NCBI GenBank assembly: GCA_036570545.1
Contig: DATCXZ010000092.1
Span: forward strand, 5,589-69,588
Direction: 5' to 3'
Source: Pelagibius sp036570545
GTDB lineage: Bacteria; Pseudomonadota; Alphaproteobacteria; Kiloniellales; Kiloniellaceae
Length of the DNA: 64,000 bases
Shown: positions 8,257 to 16,350 of the stretch, in pieces
How positions within the stretch are numbered: the first letter of the stretch is position 1
Layout of the letters: every line of letters starts with the position of its first letter
Translations under genes and position numbers: made by a program
The notes under the pieces: model-generated
Seen by the model: the letters and a program-made list of their open reading frames with translations, nothing else
Databases searched by the model: none
Told to the model about the DNA's origin: nothing

Positions 8257-9144
8257 ATGTTCGACCTCCTCGGTATTCCGCCCCAGGCGCTGTTCGGCCA
8301 GCTTCTGCTCGGCCTGATAAATGGCTCGTTCTATGCGGTCCTCAGCTTGGGACTTGCGGTCATTTTCGGCCTGCTCAACATCATTAACTTCGCTCATGGC
8401 GCGCAGTACATGCTGGGCGCGTTCACCGCCTGGATGCTGCTGACCTATCTCGGCGTCGGCTATTGGGGGGCCTTGCTGCTCGCTCCAATCATCGTCGGCG
8501 CGATCGGCATCGTGCTGGAGCGCCTGTTGATACGGTGGCTCTACCATCTCGACCATCTCTACGGATTGCTCCTGACCTTCGGTCTGGCGCTGATTATCAC
8601 CGGCATCTTCAAGCAGCTTTACGGCGTCTCCGGCATTCCCTACCAGTCGCCGCCTCTGCTCGCTGGCGGCCATAATCTGGGCTTCATGTATCTGCCGAAT
8701 TCGCGTGCCTGGGTCATCATAGCCTCGGTTGTCGTCTGCTTCGGCACCTGGTTCCTGATCGAGAAGACGCGGCTCGGCGCCTACCTGCGCGCAGCGACGG
8801 AGAACCCGACCCTGGTCGGCGCCTTCGGCATCAACGTGCCGCTGCTGATCACGCTTACCTACGGCTTCGGCGTTGCTCTGGCCGGCTTCGCCGGCGTGCT
8901 GGCGGCACCGATCTATTCGGTCAACCCGGTGATGGGCGAAAGCCTGATCATCGTCGTCTTCGCCGTGGTCGTCATCGGCGGCATGGGTTCGATCCTCGGC
9001 TCGATCGTCACCGGTTTCGGGCTCGGTCTCATCGAGGGCCTGACCCGCGTGTTCTATCCGGAAGGATCGGCGGTGGTGATCTTCGTGATCATGGCCCTGG
9101 TGCTTCTTATAAGGCCGACGGGGCTGTTCGGGAGGGCCGCCTAG
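8257..9144 (+). CDS. Branched-chain-type ABC importer permease (LivH-like)
   Basis: A 295-residue inner-membrane subunit with about eight hydrophobic segments. It carries the LivH hallmarks GLINGSFYAVLSLGLAVIF, LLNIINFAHGAQYMLGAF near the N-terminus and RAATENPTLVGAFGINV (the EAA-like loop contacting the ATPases), then VVVIGGMGSILGSIVTGF. It starts 61 bases after the binding-protein gene, across a strong hairpin. The next permease begins at the base after its stop. Confidence 0.9.
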   Translation: MFDLLGIPPQALFGQLLLGLINGSFYAVLSLGLAVIFGLLNIINFAHGAQYMLGAFTAWMLLTYLGVGYWGALLLAPIIVGAIGIVLERLLIRWLYHLDHLYGLLLTFGLALIITGIFKQLYGVSGIPYQSPPLLAGGHNLGFMYLPNSRAWVIIASVVVCFGTWFLIEKTRLGAYLRAATENPTLVGAFGINVPLLITLTYGFGVALAGFAGVLAAPIYSVNPVMGESLIIVVFAVVVIGGMGSILGSIVTGFGLGLIEGLTRVFYPEGSAVVIFVIMALVLLIRPTGLFGRAA

Positions 9145-10125
9145 ATGGCGACCGAGACCACGATCTCCGCGCCGGCAGGCTCGTCCGTTGGCGCGAAGGG
9201 CATGCCGCGGCACCATATGGCGATCTTCGCCGGCCTTCTCGTGCTGCTCGTCATCGCACCGTTTGTCCTCTATCCGATCTTCGTCATGAAGGTCCTGTGC
9301 TTTGCGTTGTTTGCCTGTGCCTTCAATCTTCTGCTCGGCTACGGCGGCCTGCTTTCCTTTGGCCATGCCGCTTTCTTCGGCATGGCAAGCTACGTCACGG
9401 CGCACGCCGCCAAGATCTGGGGCTTCAATCCTGAATTCGCCGTGCTCGCGGGCGTGCTGGCCGCGGCGGCACTGGGCCTGGTCATCGGCGCGCTGTCGAT
9501 CCGCCGCCAAGGCATCTATTTCGCCATGGTCACGCTCGCCTTCGCGCAGATGGTCTACTTTTTCTCGCTGCAGGCGCCGTTCACCGGCGGCGAGGACGGC
9601 ATCCAGGCGGTGCCGCGCGGACACCTGTTCGGACTCTTCGATCTGAGCACGCCAGAACCGCTCTATTTCTTCGTGCTCGCCAACTTTTTCGGCGGTGTGC
9701 TCCTGATCTACCGCATCATTCATTCGCCGTTCGGGCAGGTGCTCAAGGCGATCCGCGACAACGAGCCGCGCGCGGTCTCGCTGGGCTACCGGGTGAATCG
9801 CTATAAGCTGGCGGTCTTCGTGATGTCGGCGACGCTGTCGGGCCTCGCCGGGTCGACCAAAGCGCTGGTGTTCCAGCTCGCCTCCCTCACCGACGTCCAC
9901 TGGGCCATGTCGGGCGAGGTCGTGCTGATGACGCTGCTGGGCGGCATGGGCACGGTGTTCGGACCGATCGTCGGCGCCGCCGTCATCGTCACCATGCAGA
10001 ACTATCTCGCTGGTTTCGGCGCCTGGGTGACCATCATCCAGGGCGCCATCTTCGTGATCGGCGTCCTGCTGTTCCGCGAGGGCATCATCGGCGTGCTGGC
10101 GCGCTGGCTGAAGAAGCCGCTGTAA
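9145..10125 (+). CDS. Branched-chain-type ABC importer permease (LivM-like)
   Basis: A 326-residue inner-membrane subunit. After about 25 polar residues come multiple membrane segments, with GYGGLLSFGHAAFFGMASYV, the coupling loop KAIRDNEPRAVSLGYRV and the late VVLMTLLGGMGTVFGPIVGA typical of LivM. It completes a full GFKHM-type importer. The order G-F-K-H-M differs from the E. coli liv operon but is common in alphaproteobacteria. Confidence 0.9.
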   Translation: MATETTISAPAGSSVGAKGMPRHHMAIFAGLLVLLVIAPFVLYPIFVMKVLCFALFACAFNLLLGYGGLLSFGHAAFFGMASYVTAHAAKIWGFNPEFAVLAGVLAAAALGLVIGALSIRRQGIYFAMVTLAFAQMVYFFSLQAPFTGGEDGIQAVPRGHLFGLFDLSTPEPLYFFVLANFFGGVLLIYRIIHSPFGQVLKAIRDNEPRAVSLGYRVNRYKLAVFVMSATLSGLAGSTKALVFQLASLTDVHWAMSGEVVLMTLLGGMGTVFGPIVGAAVIVTMQNYLAGFGAWVTIIQGAIFVIGVLLFREGIIGVLARWLKKPL

Positions 10126-10154
10126 CCCACCTAAGGCTCACCGGCGCGCGCCTG

Positions 10155-10520
10155 TCACCCGCCGTCCGCCCGGCCGGGCGCCGCGTGATGCTTTTCGGCC
10201 CATTTGGCCATGGCGGTCAGCACGGGTTCAAGGCTTTCGCCCTTCTCGGTGAGCGAGTAATCGACGCGCGGCGGGATTTCGCCATGATCCGTGCGGGCAA
10301 TGAGGCCATCGGCCTCCATCTCCTTGAGCGTTTTTGACAGCGTGCGATGGGTGATCGCTCCAAGATCGCGCTGGAGCTGGTTGAAGCGCCGCGTTCCTTG
10401 CAGGAGCCAGTAAATGATCATCGGTCGCCATTTGCCCGAAAGGAACTCCAATGTCGTTTCGGCGGAGCAACCTTTAGGCCGGTCATGCCTAGTGTCTTGG
10501 ATGATGTCTGGTCCTGTCAT
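10155..10520 (-). CDS. HxlR-family winged-helix regulator
   Basis: A 121-residue MarR-like regulator of the HxlR type, with a single domain: conserved Cys in KGCSAETTLEFLSGKWR, helix ITHRTLSKTLKEMEADGL and wing PPRVDYSLTEKGESL. The conserved cysteine in this family often senses thiol-reactive compounds. The ATG at 10518-10520 is preferred to an upstream TTG. It is divergent from the pirin gene and probably regulates the pirin-isochorismatase pair. The intergenic region 10521-10657 is AT-richer and holds both promoters. Confidence 0.85.
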   Translation of the reverse strand: MTGPDIIQDTRHDRPKGCSAETTLEFLSGKWRPMIIYWLLQGTRRFNQLQRDLGAITHRTLSKTLKEMEADGLIARTDHGEIPPRVDYSLTEKGESLEPVLTAMAKWAEKHHAAPGRADGG

Positions 10521-10657
10521 CAGGGGTCTGGGTTCCAATATACGGTATCCTTAAAGACCGTACTTGCTCTAAGTATATTGCGCTACATAATAATGTGGAC
10601 GATGCAACGAAGCCCAGACGGCCGGGCTCACCCAAGACCGTCCTTGAAAGCACTGTC

Positions 10658-11518
10658 ATGAAAAAACTTGTCGAAATTCTCCGTGCAAACGGCGGCCACT
10701 GGGTGGGAGACGGCTTTCCCGTCCGCACCCTGTTCAGCTATCACGGCGATACCAAGGCGATCAGCCCGTTCCTGCTGTTCGATTACGCCGGTCCGCACCT
10801 GTTCGAACCCAACGCGGCCTCCCCGCGTGGCGTTGGTCAGCATCCGCATCGCGGATTTGAAACCGTGACCATCGTCTATGACGGCGAAGTCAGCCACCGG
10901 GACTCGAGCGGCGGTGGCGGCACCATCGGCACGGGCGACGTCCAGTGGATGACGGCGGCTGGCGGCATCATCCATGAAGAATACCACTCGGAAGGCTTTT
11001 CCAGGTCGGGCGGCCCGTTCCGCATGGTGCAGCTATGGGTGAATCTGCCCGCCAAGGACAAGATGAGACCCGCCGCCTATCAGGGCATCACAGCGGATCA
11101 GATCCCGACAGTCGCCATCGATGGCGGCAAGGCTCGGATTATCGCCGGTGAGCTGGATGGCGCCAAGGGGCCTGCGCACACCTTCTCACCGATCAACCTG
11201 TGGGATCTGCGGCTCGAAAGCGACACGGATATTGGACTCGCCCTTCCCGAGGGACACAACGCGATGATCGCGGTCCTGACCGGCCACATCACCGTCGATG
11301 GCGAAGGCGTGGGTGCAGCCGAAGTCGCACGCTTTTCGGTCAACGGCGAAGGGGCGACCATTCATACGGACGGCGAGGCCATGATCCTGGTGATGACGGG
11401 CGAGCCAATCGACGAGCCAGTTGTTGGCTATGGGCCCTTCGTGATGACCAGCGAGACGGAAATCCGTACCGCGATCGACGATTTCAATTCGGGCCGCTTC
11501 GGTACGACTGCCGTCTGA
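10658..11518 (+). CDS. Pirin-family cupin protein
   Basis: A 286-residue cytosolic bicupin. The N-terminal cupin has the pirin signature GQHPHRGFETVTIV, whose two His plus a later His and Glu bind iron, and the later MTAAGGIIHEEYHSEG. The C-terminal cupin is recognised by PAKDKMRPAAYQGI and GGKARIIAGELDG. Bacterial pirins include quercetin 2,3-dioxygenases and regulators. The upstream in-frame ATG at 10595 would add 21 residues without pirin likeness, so the ATG at 10658 is used. The gene lies divergent from the HxlR regulator and just ahead of an isochorismatase-like hydrolase. Confidence 0.88.
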   Translation: MKKLVEILRANGGHWVGDGFPVRTLFSYHGDTKAISPFLLFDYAGPHLFEPNAASPRGVGQHPHRGFETVTIVYDGEVSHRDSSGGGGTIGTGDVQWMTAAGGIIHEEYHSEGFSRSGGPFRMVQLWVNLPAKDKMRPAAYQGITADQIPTVAIDGGKARIIAGELDGAKGPAHTFSPINLWDLRLESDTDIGLALPEGHNAMIAVLTGHITVDGEGVGAAEVARFSVNGEGATIHTDGEAMILVMTGEPIDEPVVGYGPFVMTSETEIRTAIDDFNSGRFGTTAV

Positions 11519-11582
11519 TACTGCATCACCCCTGTCGCACTATGGTGACCGCAGGGGCCACACCCAGCAGAGGAGAGTGAGA

Positions 11583-12212
11583 ATGACAAGTGAATCCCGG
11601 CGCGACCCGCTTAAAGATCATCTGCTAACCCCTGAGAATTCCGCGTTCATCATCATCGACTATCAGCCGATCCAGGTCTCCTCGATCCGGTCGATGGACC
11701 AGGAGGAGATGGTCTTCAACATCGTCAGCACCGCCAAGGCCGCGGTGAACTACAATCTACCCATCGTCCATTCGACGGTGAATGTGCAGACGGGCGCCAA
11801 CAAGCCGCCGATCCCTGAAATCCAGGAAGTGCTCGGCCACCTGCCGACCTACGACCGCACCACCATCAATAGCTGGGAGGATGTCGAGTTCAAGCAGGCG
11901 GTCGAGGCGACCGGTCGCAAGAAGCTGATCATGACCGCCTTGTGGACCGAAGCTTGCCTGGCTTTCCCGGCGCTCGACGCACTGAAGGAAGGTTACGAGG
12001 TCTATGTCGTTGCGGATGCGGTCGGCGGCACCTCGCGCGCCGCGCACGAGGCCGCACTGCGCCGGATCGAGCAGGCGGGTGGTCAGCTCATCAGCAAGAC
12101 CCAGCTCTATTGCGAGCTGCAGCGTGACTGGAGCCGCCGGGATACGGTTCCGGGCTTCATGCATGTGTTCCAAAACGCCGACGGCTCGAATCCCGAGAAG
12201 GCCGCCGAATAA
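11583..12212 (+). CDS. Isochorismatase-like cysteine hydrolase (YcaC type)
   Basis: A 209-residue hydrolase of the cysteine-hydrolase superfamily. The catalytic triad can be placed: Asp in AFIIIDYQ, Lys in GRKKLIMTAL and the nucleophile Cys in WTEACLAFPALDAL. Its sequence pattern is closest to YcaC-like proteins rather than to true isochorismatases. The ATG at 11583 has AGGAGAG six bases upstream; a GTG at 11577 is an alternative. It follows the pirin gene by 64 bases, and this pair behind HxlR is a recurring arrangement. The substrate is unknown. Confidence 0.85.
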   Translation: MTSESRRDPLKDHLLTPENSAFIIIDYQPIQVSSIRSMDQEEMVFNIVSTAKAAVNYNLPIVHSTVNVQTGANKPPIPEIQEVLGHLPTYDRTTINSWEDVEFKQAVEATGRKKLIMTALWTEACLAFPALDALKEGYEVYVVADAVGGTSRAAHEAALRRIEQAGGQLISKTQLYCELQRDWSRRDTVPGFMHVFQNADGSNPEKAAE

Positions 12213-12331
12213 CCCGAGCGACGCCCTGCTGCCGGCCGTGCGCGCGGCCGATGGCGGCGGCGATCTCGGGGTCTGCGAGCGAAAAATTCCCAACTGAAGG
12301 CAGCATGGGCGATTCCTTTGCCTCGATGGCT

Positions 12332-12390
12332 AGAGCAGATCAGGGTCGGATGGAATCGCCGGAGGCGATCCACCGACCCTGATCTGCTCT
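12332..12390. repeat. Long palindromic intergenic repeat A
   Basis: AGAGCAGATCAGGGTCGG (12332-12349) is exactly repeated in inverse at 12373-12390. Pairing continues inward through TGGA and TCGCC with single-base bulges, giving a nearly complete 59-base hairpin. It lies between convergent genes. It could be a bidirectional terminator or a copy of a dispersed palindromic element of the sort frequent in Rhizobiales. Confidence 0.75.
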
Positions 12391-12402
12391 ACCCTTTTGA
12401 AG

Positions 12403-12466
12403 TAGATCGGATTCACATTGTCAGGTGGAACCGCGCCGCGGTTCCACCTGACAATGATCCGATCTA
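12403..12466. repeat. Long palindromic intergenic repeat B, reaching the soxG stop codon
   Basis: Arms of 20 bases, CATTGTCAGGTGGAACCGCG (12416-12435) and its complement (12437-12456), pair perfectly around one base. The outer TAGATCGGAT (12403-12412) pairs with ATCCGATCTA (12457-12466) across a 3-base bulge. Its last three bases are the soxG stop codon, so on the minus strand the hairpin starts at the end of that gene. Confidence 0.75.
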
Positions 12467-13024
12467 GATGCCGAGCGCGATCTCGTGGCTGGCGACTTCA
12501 AGGATTCCCCAGACATGCGGCGCGAAGGAGCGCCAGACCTCGACGCGGTAACTTGCGTCGTCCGGCTTGATCAGCACGATCTGCACCGTGTCGAAGATGG
12601 TGCGCGTCCCGGTTCCGGCCGGCATGCCGGCAAGATCGAGCGGACAGGCCGCTGCGAGCACCAGGGTTGCGGCCGGCCCTCCGATCTCGATGCCGGTTTC
12701 GCGATGGCCGATATCGACCAGGCTGTGCGGGACCTGCGCGTAGAGCGCATCGAAACGGCGCGTGATGTCATCCTCCTGTCCCGCCGGCGCCATGAGCTGC
12801 CACTCGTCGGGACCGAGGCAGAGGGCAAGCTTTCCCGCCGAGCTCGTCATGCCTCCGATGGCCCGCGGCAGGTCGCAGCCGAATGCCGCGGCAGCCTCGC
12901 CGGCATGTTCGACGGCGATGCGCAGGCTGAACCGGGCGCAATCCTCTGCGCGGCGGATGCTGAGCGATTTGCCGCCGTCGATGGCAATCGGCGTTCCTGA
13001 GAGGGGATGATGTTCCGTCAGCAT
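12464..13024 (-). CDS. soxG: Sarcosine oxidase gamma subunit
   Basis: A 186-residue fourth subunit of heterotetrameric sarcosine oxidase. Recognisable stretches are LSIRRAEDCARFSLRI, LCLGPDEWQLMAPAG, SLVDIGHRETGIEIGGP, TVQIVLIKPDDASYRVEVWRSFA-type segments and the C-terminal VWGILEVASHEI. It structurally resembles the folate-binding part of the alpha subunit. The ATG at 13022-13024 has AGGAG 8 bases upstream; another ATG overlaps the soxA stop. It ends the soxBDAG operon, and repeat B follows directly. Confidence 0.88.
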   Translation of the reverse strand: MLTEHHPLSGTPIAIDGGKSLSIRRAEDCARFSLRIAVEHAGEAAAAFGCDLPRAIGGMTSSAGKLALCLGPDEWQLMAPAGQEDDITRRFDALYAQVPHSLVDIGHRETGIEIGGPAATLVLAAACPLDLAGMPAGTGTRTIFDTVQIVLIKPDDASYRVEVWRSFAPHVWGILEVASHEIALGI

Positions 13025-13034
13025 AGAGGTGCTC

Positions 13035-16034
13035 CTAGGCATTCAAGCGCGTGCCCTTGGGGTCGAGGAAGACCATGCCGGTCACCTGCGCCACATGGGT
13101 CGCGTCCGGCATCGGCACATGGAGGCTTTGGCCCTCGCGGGCGCGCCCGCCTTCGACGATCGCCAGCGCGATGGAGCGGCCCAGCGCCTCGCTCCAGTAG
13201 GACGAGGTGACATGGCCGATCATCTTCATCGGCAATGGCTGACCGGGGTCATCGACGATCTGCGCGCCCTCCTCCAGCACCACTTTCGGGTCTTGCGTAA
13301 GAAGCCCGACCAGTTGCTTGCGGTCGGGTTTCAGCATGTCGGGGCGCACGAGCGAGCGCTTGCCGACAAAATCCGGCTTCGCCTTGCCGATCGCCCAGGA
13401 GAGGCCGGCATCATCCGGTGTGACCGTCCCGTCCGTGTCCTGACCGACGATGATGTAGCCCTTCTCCGCGCGGAGCACATGCATGGTCTCGGTGCCGTAA
13501 GGCGTGATGCCGAACTTGCGGCCGGCTTCGTAGAGCGTCTTCCAGAGGTCAAGTCCGTAGCGGGCGGGCACGTTGACCTCGTAGCCGACCTCGCCGGTGA
13601 AGCTGACACGGAACAGCCTAGCCGGCACGCCACAGATTCTCCCGCTCGCCACCGACATGTGCGGAAAGGCGTCGTTCGACAGGTCGATGCCCTCGACCAG
13701 CGGCTCGAGCAGCTTCTTGGCGTTCGGGCCGTTGAGCGCGATGACCGCCCATTGCTCGGTCGTCGACGTAAGCCAGACCTTGAGCTCCGGCCACTCGGTT
13801 TGGAGATAGTCCTCCATCATGGCGAGCACGCGCGCCGCACCGCCGGTCGTGGTGGTGACGTGGAAGCGATCGGAGGAGAGCCGGCCGATCACGCCGTCGT
13901 CGCGGATGAAGCCGTCTTCGCCCAGAAGCAGGCCGTAGCGGCAACGGCCGGGCGCCAGCTTGGTCCAGGCATTGGTGTACATCCGGTTCATGAATTCTGC
14001 CGCATCCGGCCCGACGATCTCGATCTTGCCGAGCGTGGAGGCGTCGAATATGCCGAGCGACTCCCGGGTTGCCCTGCATTCGCGCGCCACCGCCTGATGC
14101 ATGTCCTCGCCGGGTTTCGGAAAATACCAGGCCCGCCGCCACAGCGAGACCGGCTCGAACACGGCACCGTTCTCCTCGGCCCAGGCGTCGATCGGCGCCC
14201 TGCGCGTCACCTCGAACAGCGGCCCGCGATTGTAGCCGGCAAAGACGCCGAAAGTGGTTGGCGTATAGGGCGGGCGGAAGGTGGTGAGGCCGACCGAGGG
14301 GGGCACCTTTCCGACCGCGTTCGATGCGATCGACAGGCCGTTCATGTTGGAGGTCTTGCCCTGATCGGTCGCCATGCCGGTGGTGGTGTAGCGCTTGATA
14401 TGCTCGATCGAGCGGAAGCCCTCGCGCACCGCGAGCCGGATGTCCTTCGCGGTCACATCGTTCTGGAAATCGACGAAGGCCTTCGCCCGCGCGGCATCGC
14501 TATCGGACGGCAATTCGCGGCTGCTGACGCCGGCAGAGGCGATATCGCCCTCGACCGCATAGCTGCCTGGTTCAGCGGCAAAGCCCGCCTTCTTTGCGGC
14601 CGCCGCGCCGGCCGAGGCGCCGTCTTCCAGCACCGCGGGCAGATCGAACCTTCCGTTGCCGGCCCCGGCTGAACGGCTTTCCTCGGCCTGCTCGCCGGGC
14701 AGGAACATCTCACCTTCGCCGTTCCAGTCGAGCTTGCCCCGGGTGTGGGAGAAGAGATGGACGCTCGGTGTCCAGCCGCCGCACATCAGGAGGACATCGC
14801 AGTCGATCCTGCGCGCCGGTCCCACTTGGCCGGCCTTGGCCACTGGATTGACGCGCACCGTCTTCACGCGATGGCGACCCGCGGTGCCGGATACCGTCCA
14901 TCCGGCCAGCACTTCGATCCCACACGCTTGCGCGCGACCGACGAGATGGTCGGAAACGTCCCTCCTTATGTCCACGATCGCGGGGACGCTAATGCCGGCC
15001 TGGGCCAGGTCGAAGGCGGCAAACCAGGCAGAATCATGCGCGGTGACGACGACCGCGCGGTTGCCTACCTTCACGCCATAGCGGTTGAGATAGGTGCGGG
15101 CGGCGCCGGCCAGCATCACGCCCGGCCGGTCGTTGCCGTCGAAGACGAGCGGCTTTTCGATCGCACCCTGCGCCAGCACAACCTGTTCGGCCCGCACGCG
15201 CCACATGCGCTCGCGCGGGGCCGTCGCGGGCGGCTCCGCCAGATGATCGGTGAGCCGCTGGCACAGGCCGAGAAAATTCTGGTGGTAGTAGCCGATCGCG
15301 GTCGTGCGGGGGAGCAGCGTGACATTCGCCATGGCCTTGAGCGCGGCGACCGTCTCCTCCAGCCACGCCCAGGCAGAAAGTCCGTTTACGCTTGGCTCCA
15401 GCTCGGAAAGAAGCGAGCCGCCGAATTCGGCGTGCTCGTCGCAGAGTATCACCTTGGCGCCGCTCCTGCCCGCCTCCAGCGCCGCCGCGAGGCCAGCCGG
15501 GCCGGAGCCGACGACCAGCACGTCGCAATGGGCGTAGCGGCTGGCATAGGTGTCGGGATCGGCAGCCGAAGGCGCCTTGCCGAGGCCCGCGGCGCGGCGG
15601 ATGAACGGCTCGTAGACCTTGTTCCAGAACGACCTCGGCCACATGAAGGTCTTGTAGTAGAAGCCGGCCGACAACAGCATGTAGAGGGCATCATTGACCG
15701 CGCCGACATCGTGCCTGAGCGACGGCCAGTGATTCTGGCTGGTCGCCTTCAACCCGTCGAAGATCTCGACCATGGTCGCGCGCGTGTTCGGCTCGAAGCG
15801 GCCATTGCCGCGATCCGTCCCGACGAGGGCGTTCGGCTCCTCCGAACCGGCAGAAAGGATGCCGCGCGGGCGGTGATACTTGAACGAGCGGCCGACGAGA
15901 TGGATGCCATTGGCCAGCAGCGCCGAGGCGAGCGTGTCGCCCTGATAGCCGGTATAGGTCTCGCCGTTAAAGTGAAAGCGCACGGCCCGGCGGTGGTCCA
16001 CCCTGCCCTTGCCGGGGATGCGATAGGCGGTCAT
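13035..16034 (-). CDS. soxA: Sarcosine oxidase alpha subunit
   Basis: A 999-residue cytosolic subunit. The N-terminal region (GYQGDTLASALLANG, KYHRPRGILSAG) is the 2Fe-2S-like lobe of the family. Residues about 165-420 bind NAD (VLVVGSGPAGLAAALEAGR, VVLAQGAIEKPLVFDG). Residues about 600-990 are a GcvT-type tetrahydrofolate domain (ARECRATRESLGIFDAS, RVSFTGEVGYEVNVPA, YGTETMHVLRAEKG). The complex demethylates sarcosine to glycine, passing the methylene to tetrahydrofolate or releasing formaldehyde, with H2O2 formed. Length is normal for the family. The start overlaps the soxD stop as ATGA. Confidence 0.95.
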   Translation of the reverse strand: MTAYRIPGKGRVDHRRAVRFHFNGETYTGYQGDTLASALLANGIHLVGRSFKYHRPRGILSAGSEEPNALVGTDRGNGRFEPNTRATMVEIFDGLKATSQNHWPSLRHDVGAVNDALYMLLSAGFYYKTFMWPRSFWNKVYEPFIRRAAGLGKAPSAADPDTYASRYAHCDVLVVGSGPAGLAAALEAGRSGAKVILCDEHAEFGGSLLSELEPSVNGLSAWAWLEETVAALKAMANVTLLPRTTAIGYYHQNFLGLCQRLTDHLAEPPATAPRERMWRVRAEQVVLAQGAIEKPLVFDGNDRPGVMLAGAARTYLNRYGVKVGNRAVVVTAHDSAWFAAFDLAQAGISVPAIVDIRRDVSDHLVGRAQACGIEVLAGWTVSGTAGRHRVKTVRVNPVAKAGQVGPARRIDCDVLLMCGGWTPSVHLFSHTRGKLDWNGEGEMFLPGEQAEESRSAGAGNGRFDLPAVLEDGASAGAAAAKKAGFAAEPGSYAVEGDIASAGVSSRELPSDSDAARAKAFVDFQNDVTAKDIRLAVREGFRSIEHIKRYTTTGMATDQGKTSNMNGLSIASNAVGKVPPSVGLTTFRPPYTPTTFGVFAGYNRGPLFEVTRRAPIDAWAEENGAVFEPVSLWRRAWYFPKPGEDMHQAVARECRATRESLGIFDASTLGKIEIVGPDAAEFMNRMYTNAWTKLAPGRCRYGLLLGEDGFIRDDGVIGRLSSDRFHVTTTTGGAARVLAMMEDYLQTEWPELKVWLTSTTEQWAVIALNGPNAKKLLEPLVEGIDLSNDAFPHMSVASGRICGVPARLFRVSFTGEVGYEVNVPARYGLDLWKTLYEAGRKFGITPYGTETMHVLRAEKGYIIVGQDTDGTVTPDDAGLSWAIGKAKPDFVGKRSLVRPDMLKPDRKQLVGLLTQDPKVVLEEGAQIVDDPGQPLPMKMIGHVTSSYWSEALGRSIALAIVEGGRAREGQSLHVPMPDATHVAQVTGMVFLDPKGTRLNA

Positions 16035-16339
16035 TTCTGCACGCCCCCGGCCTCGACTTCACCGACGACCGGGCGCGGCAGGCCCGCCTTGTAGGTCGTG
16101 ACGAACTTGTCGCTCACCGTGTCGCGGACGGCGTTGAAGAAGCGGCCGCAGCCATGGGTGTGCCGCCAGCGCTCGAAATGGAGCCCCCGCGGATTGCTGC
16201 GGATGAAGAGATGGTTCTTCCACTCCTCGTCGGTGAGCGCGGAAGGGTCGGCGGGCCGCGCGATATGGGCTTCGCCGCCATAGACGAACTCGACCTCCGG
16301 CCGCTCGGTGTCGCAGTAGGGGCAGTGGATCAGAAGCAT
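16031..16339 (-). CDS. soxD: Sarcosine oxidase delta subunit
   Basis: A 102-residue zinc-binding subunit beginning MLLIHCPYCDTERPEVEF, with the conserved GGEAHIARP, WKNHLFIRSNPRGLHFERWRH-type region and HTHGCGRFFNAVRDT. The CPYC pair plus later His/Cys are the zinc site known in this subunit. The ATG at 16337-16339 follows GGAGACCCC on the minus strand. It lies 11 bases after the soxB stop and overlaps soxA by 4 bases. Confidence 0.93.
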   Translation of the reverse strand: MLLIHCPYCDTERPEVEFVYGGEAHIARPADPSALTDEEWKNHLFIRSNPRGLHFERWRHTHGCGRFFNAVRDTVSDKFVTTYKAGLPRPVVGEVEAGGVQK

Positions 16340-16350
16340 CAGGGGTCTCC

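Noticed and set aside
8119..9900. Long minus-strand open frame of 593 codons
   Set aside because: Antisense to the LivH and LivM genes, rich in Arg/Asp/Gln/His as expected for the complement of GC-rich membrane-protein genes; no family likeness.
13029..16094. Long plus-strand open frames opposite soxA
   Set aside because: Frame shadows of soxA in GC-rich DNA; compositions are Arg/Ala/His-rich with no recognisable motifs.
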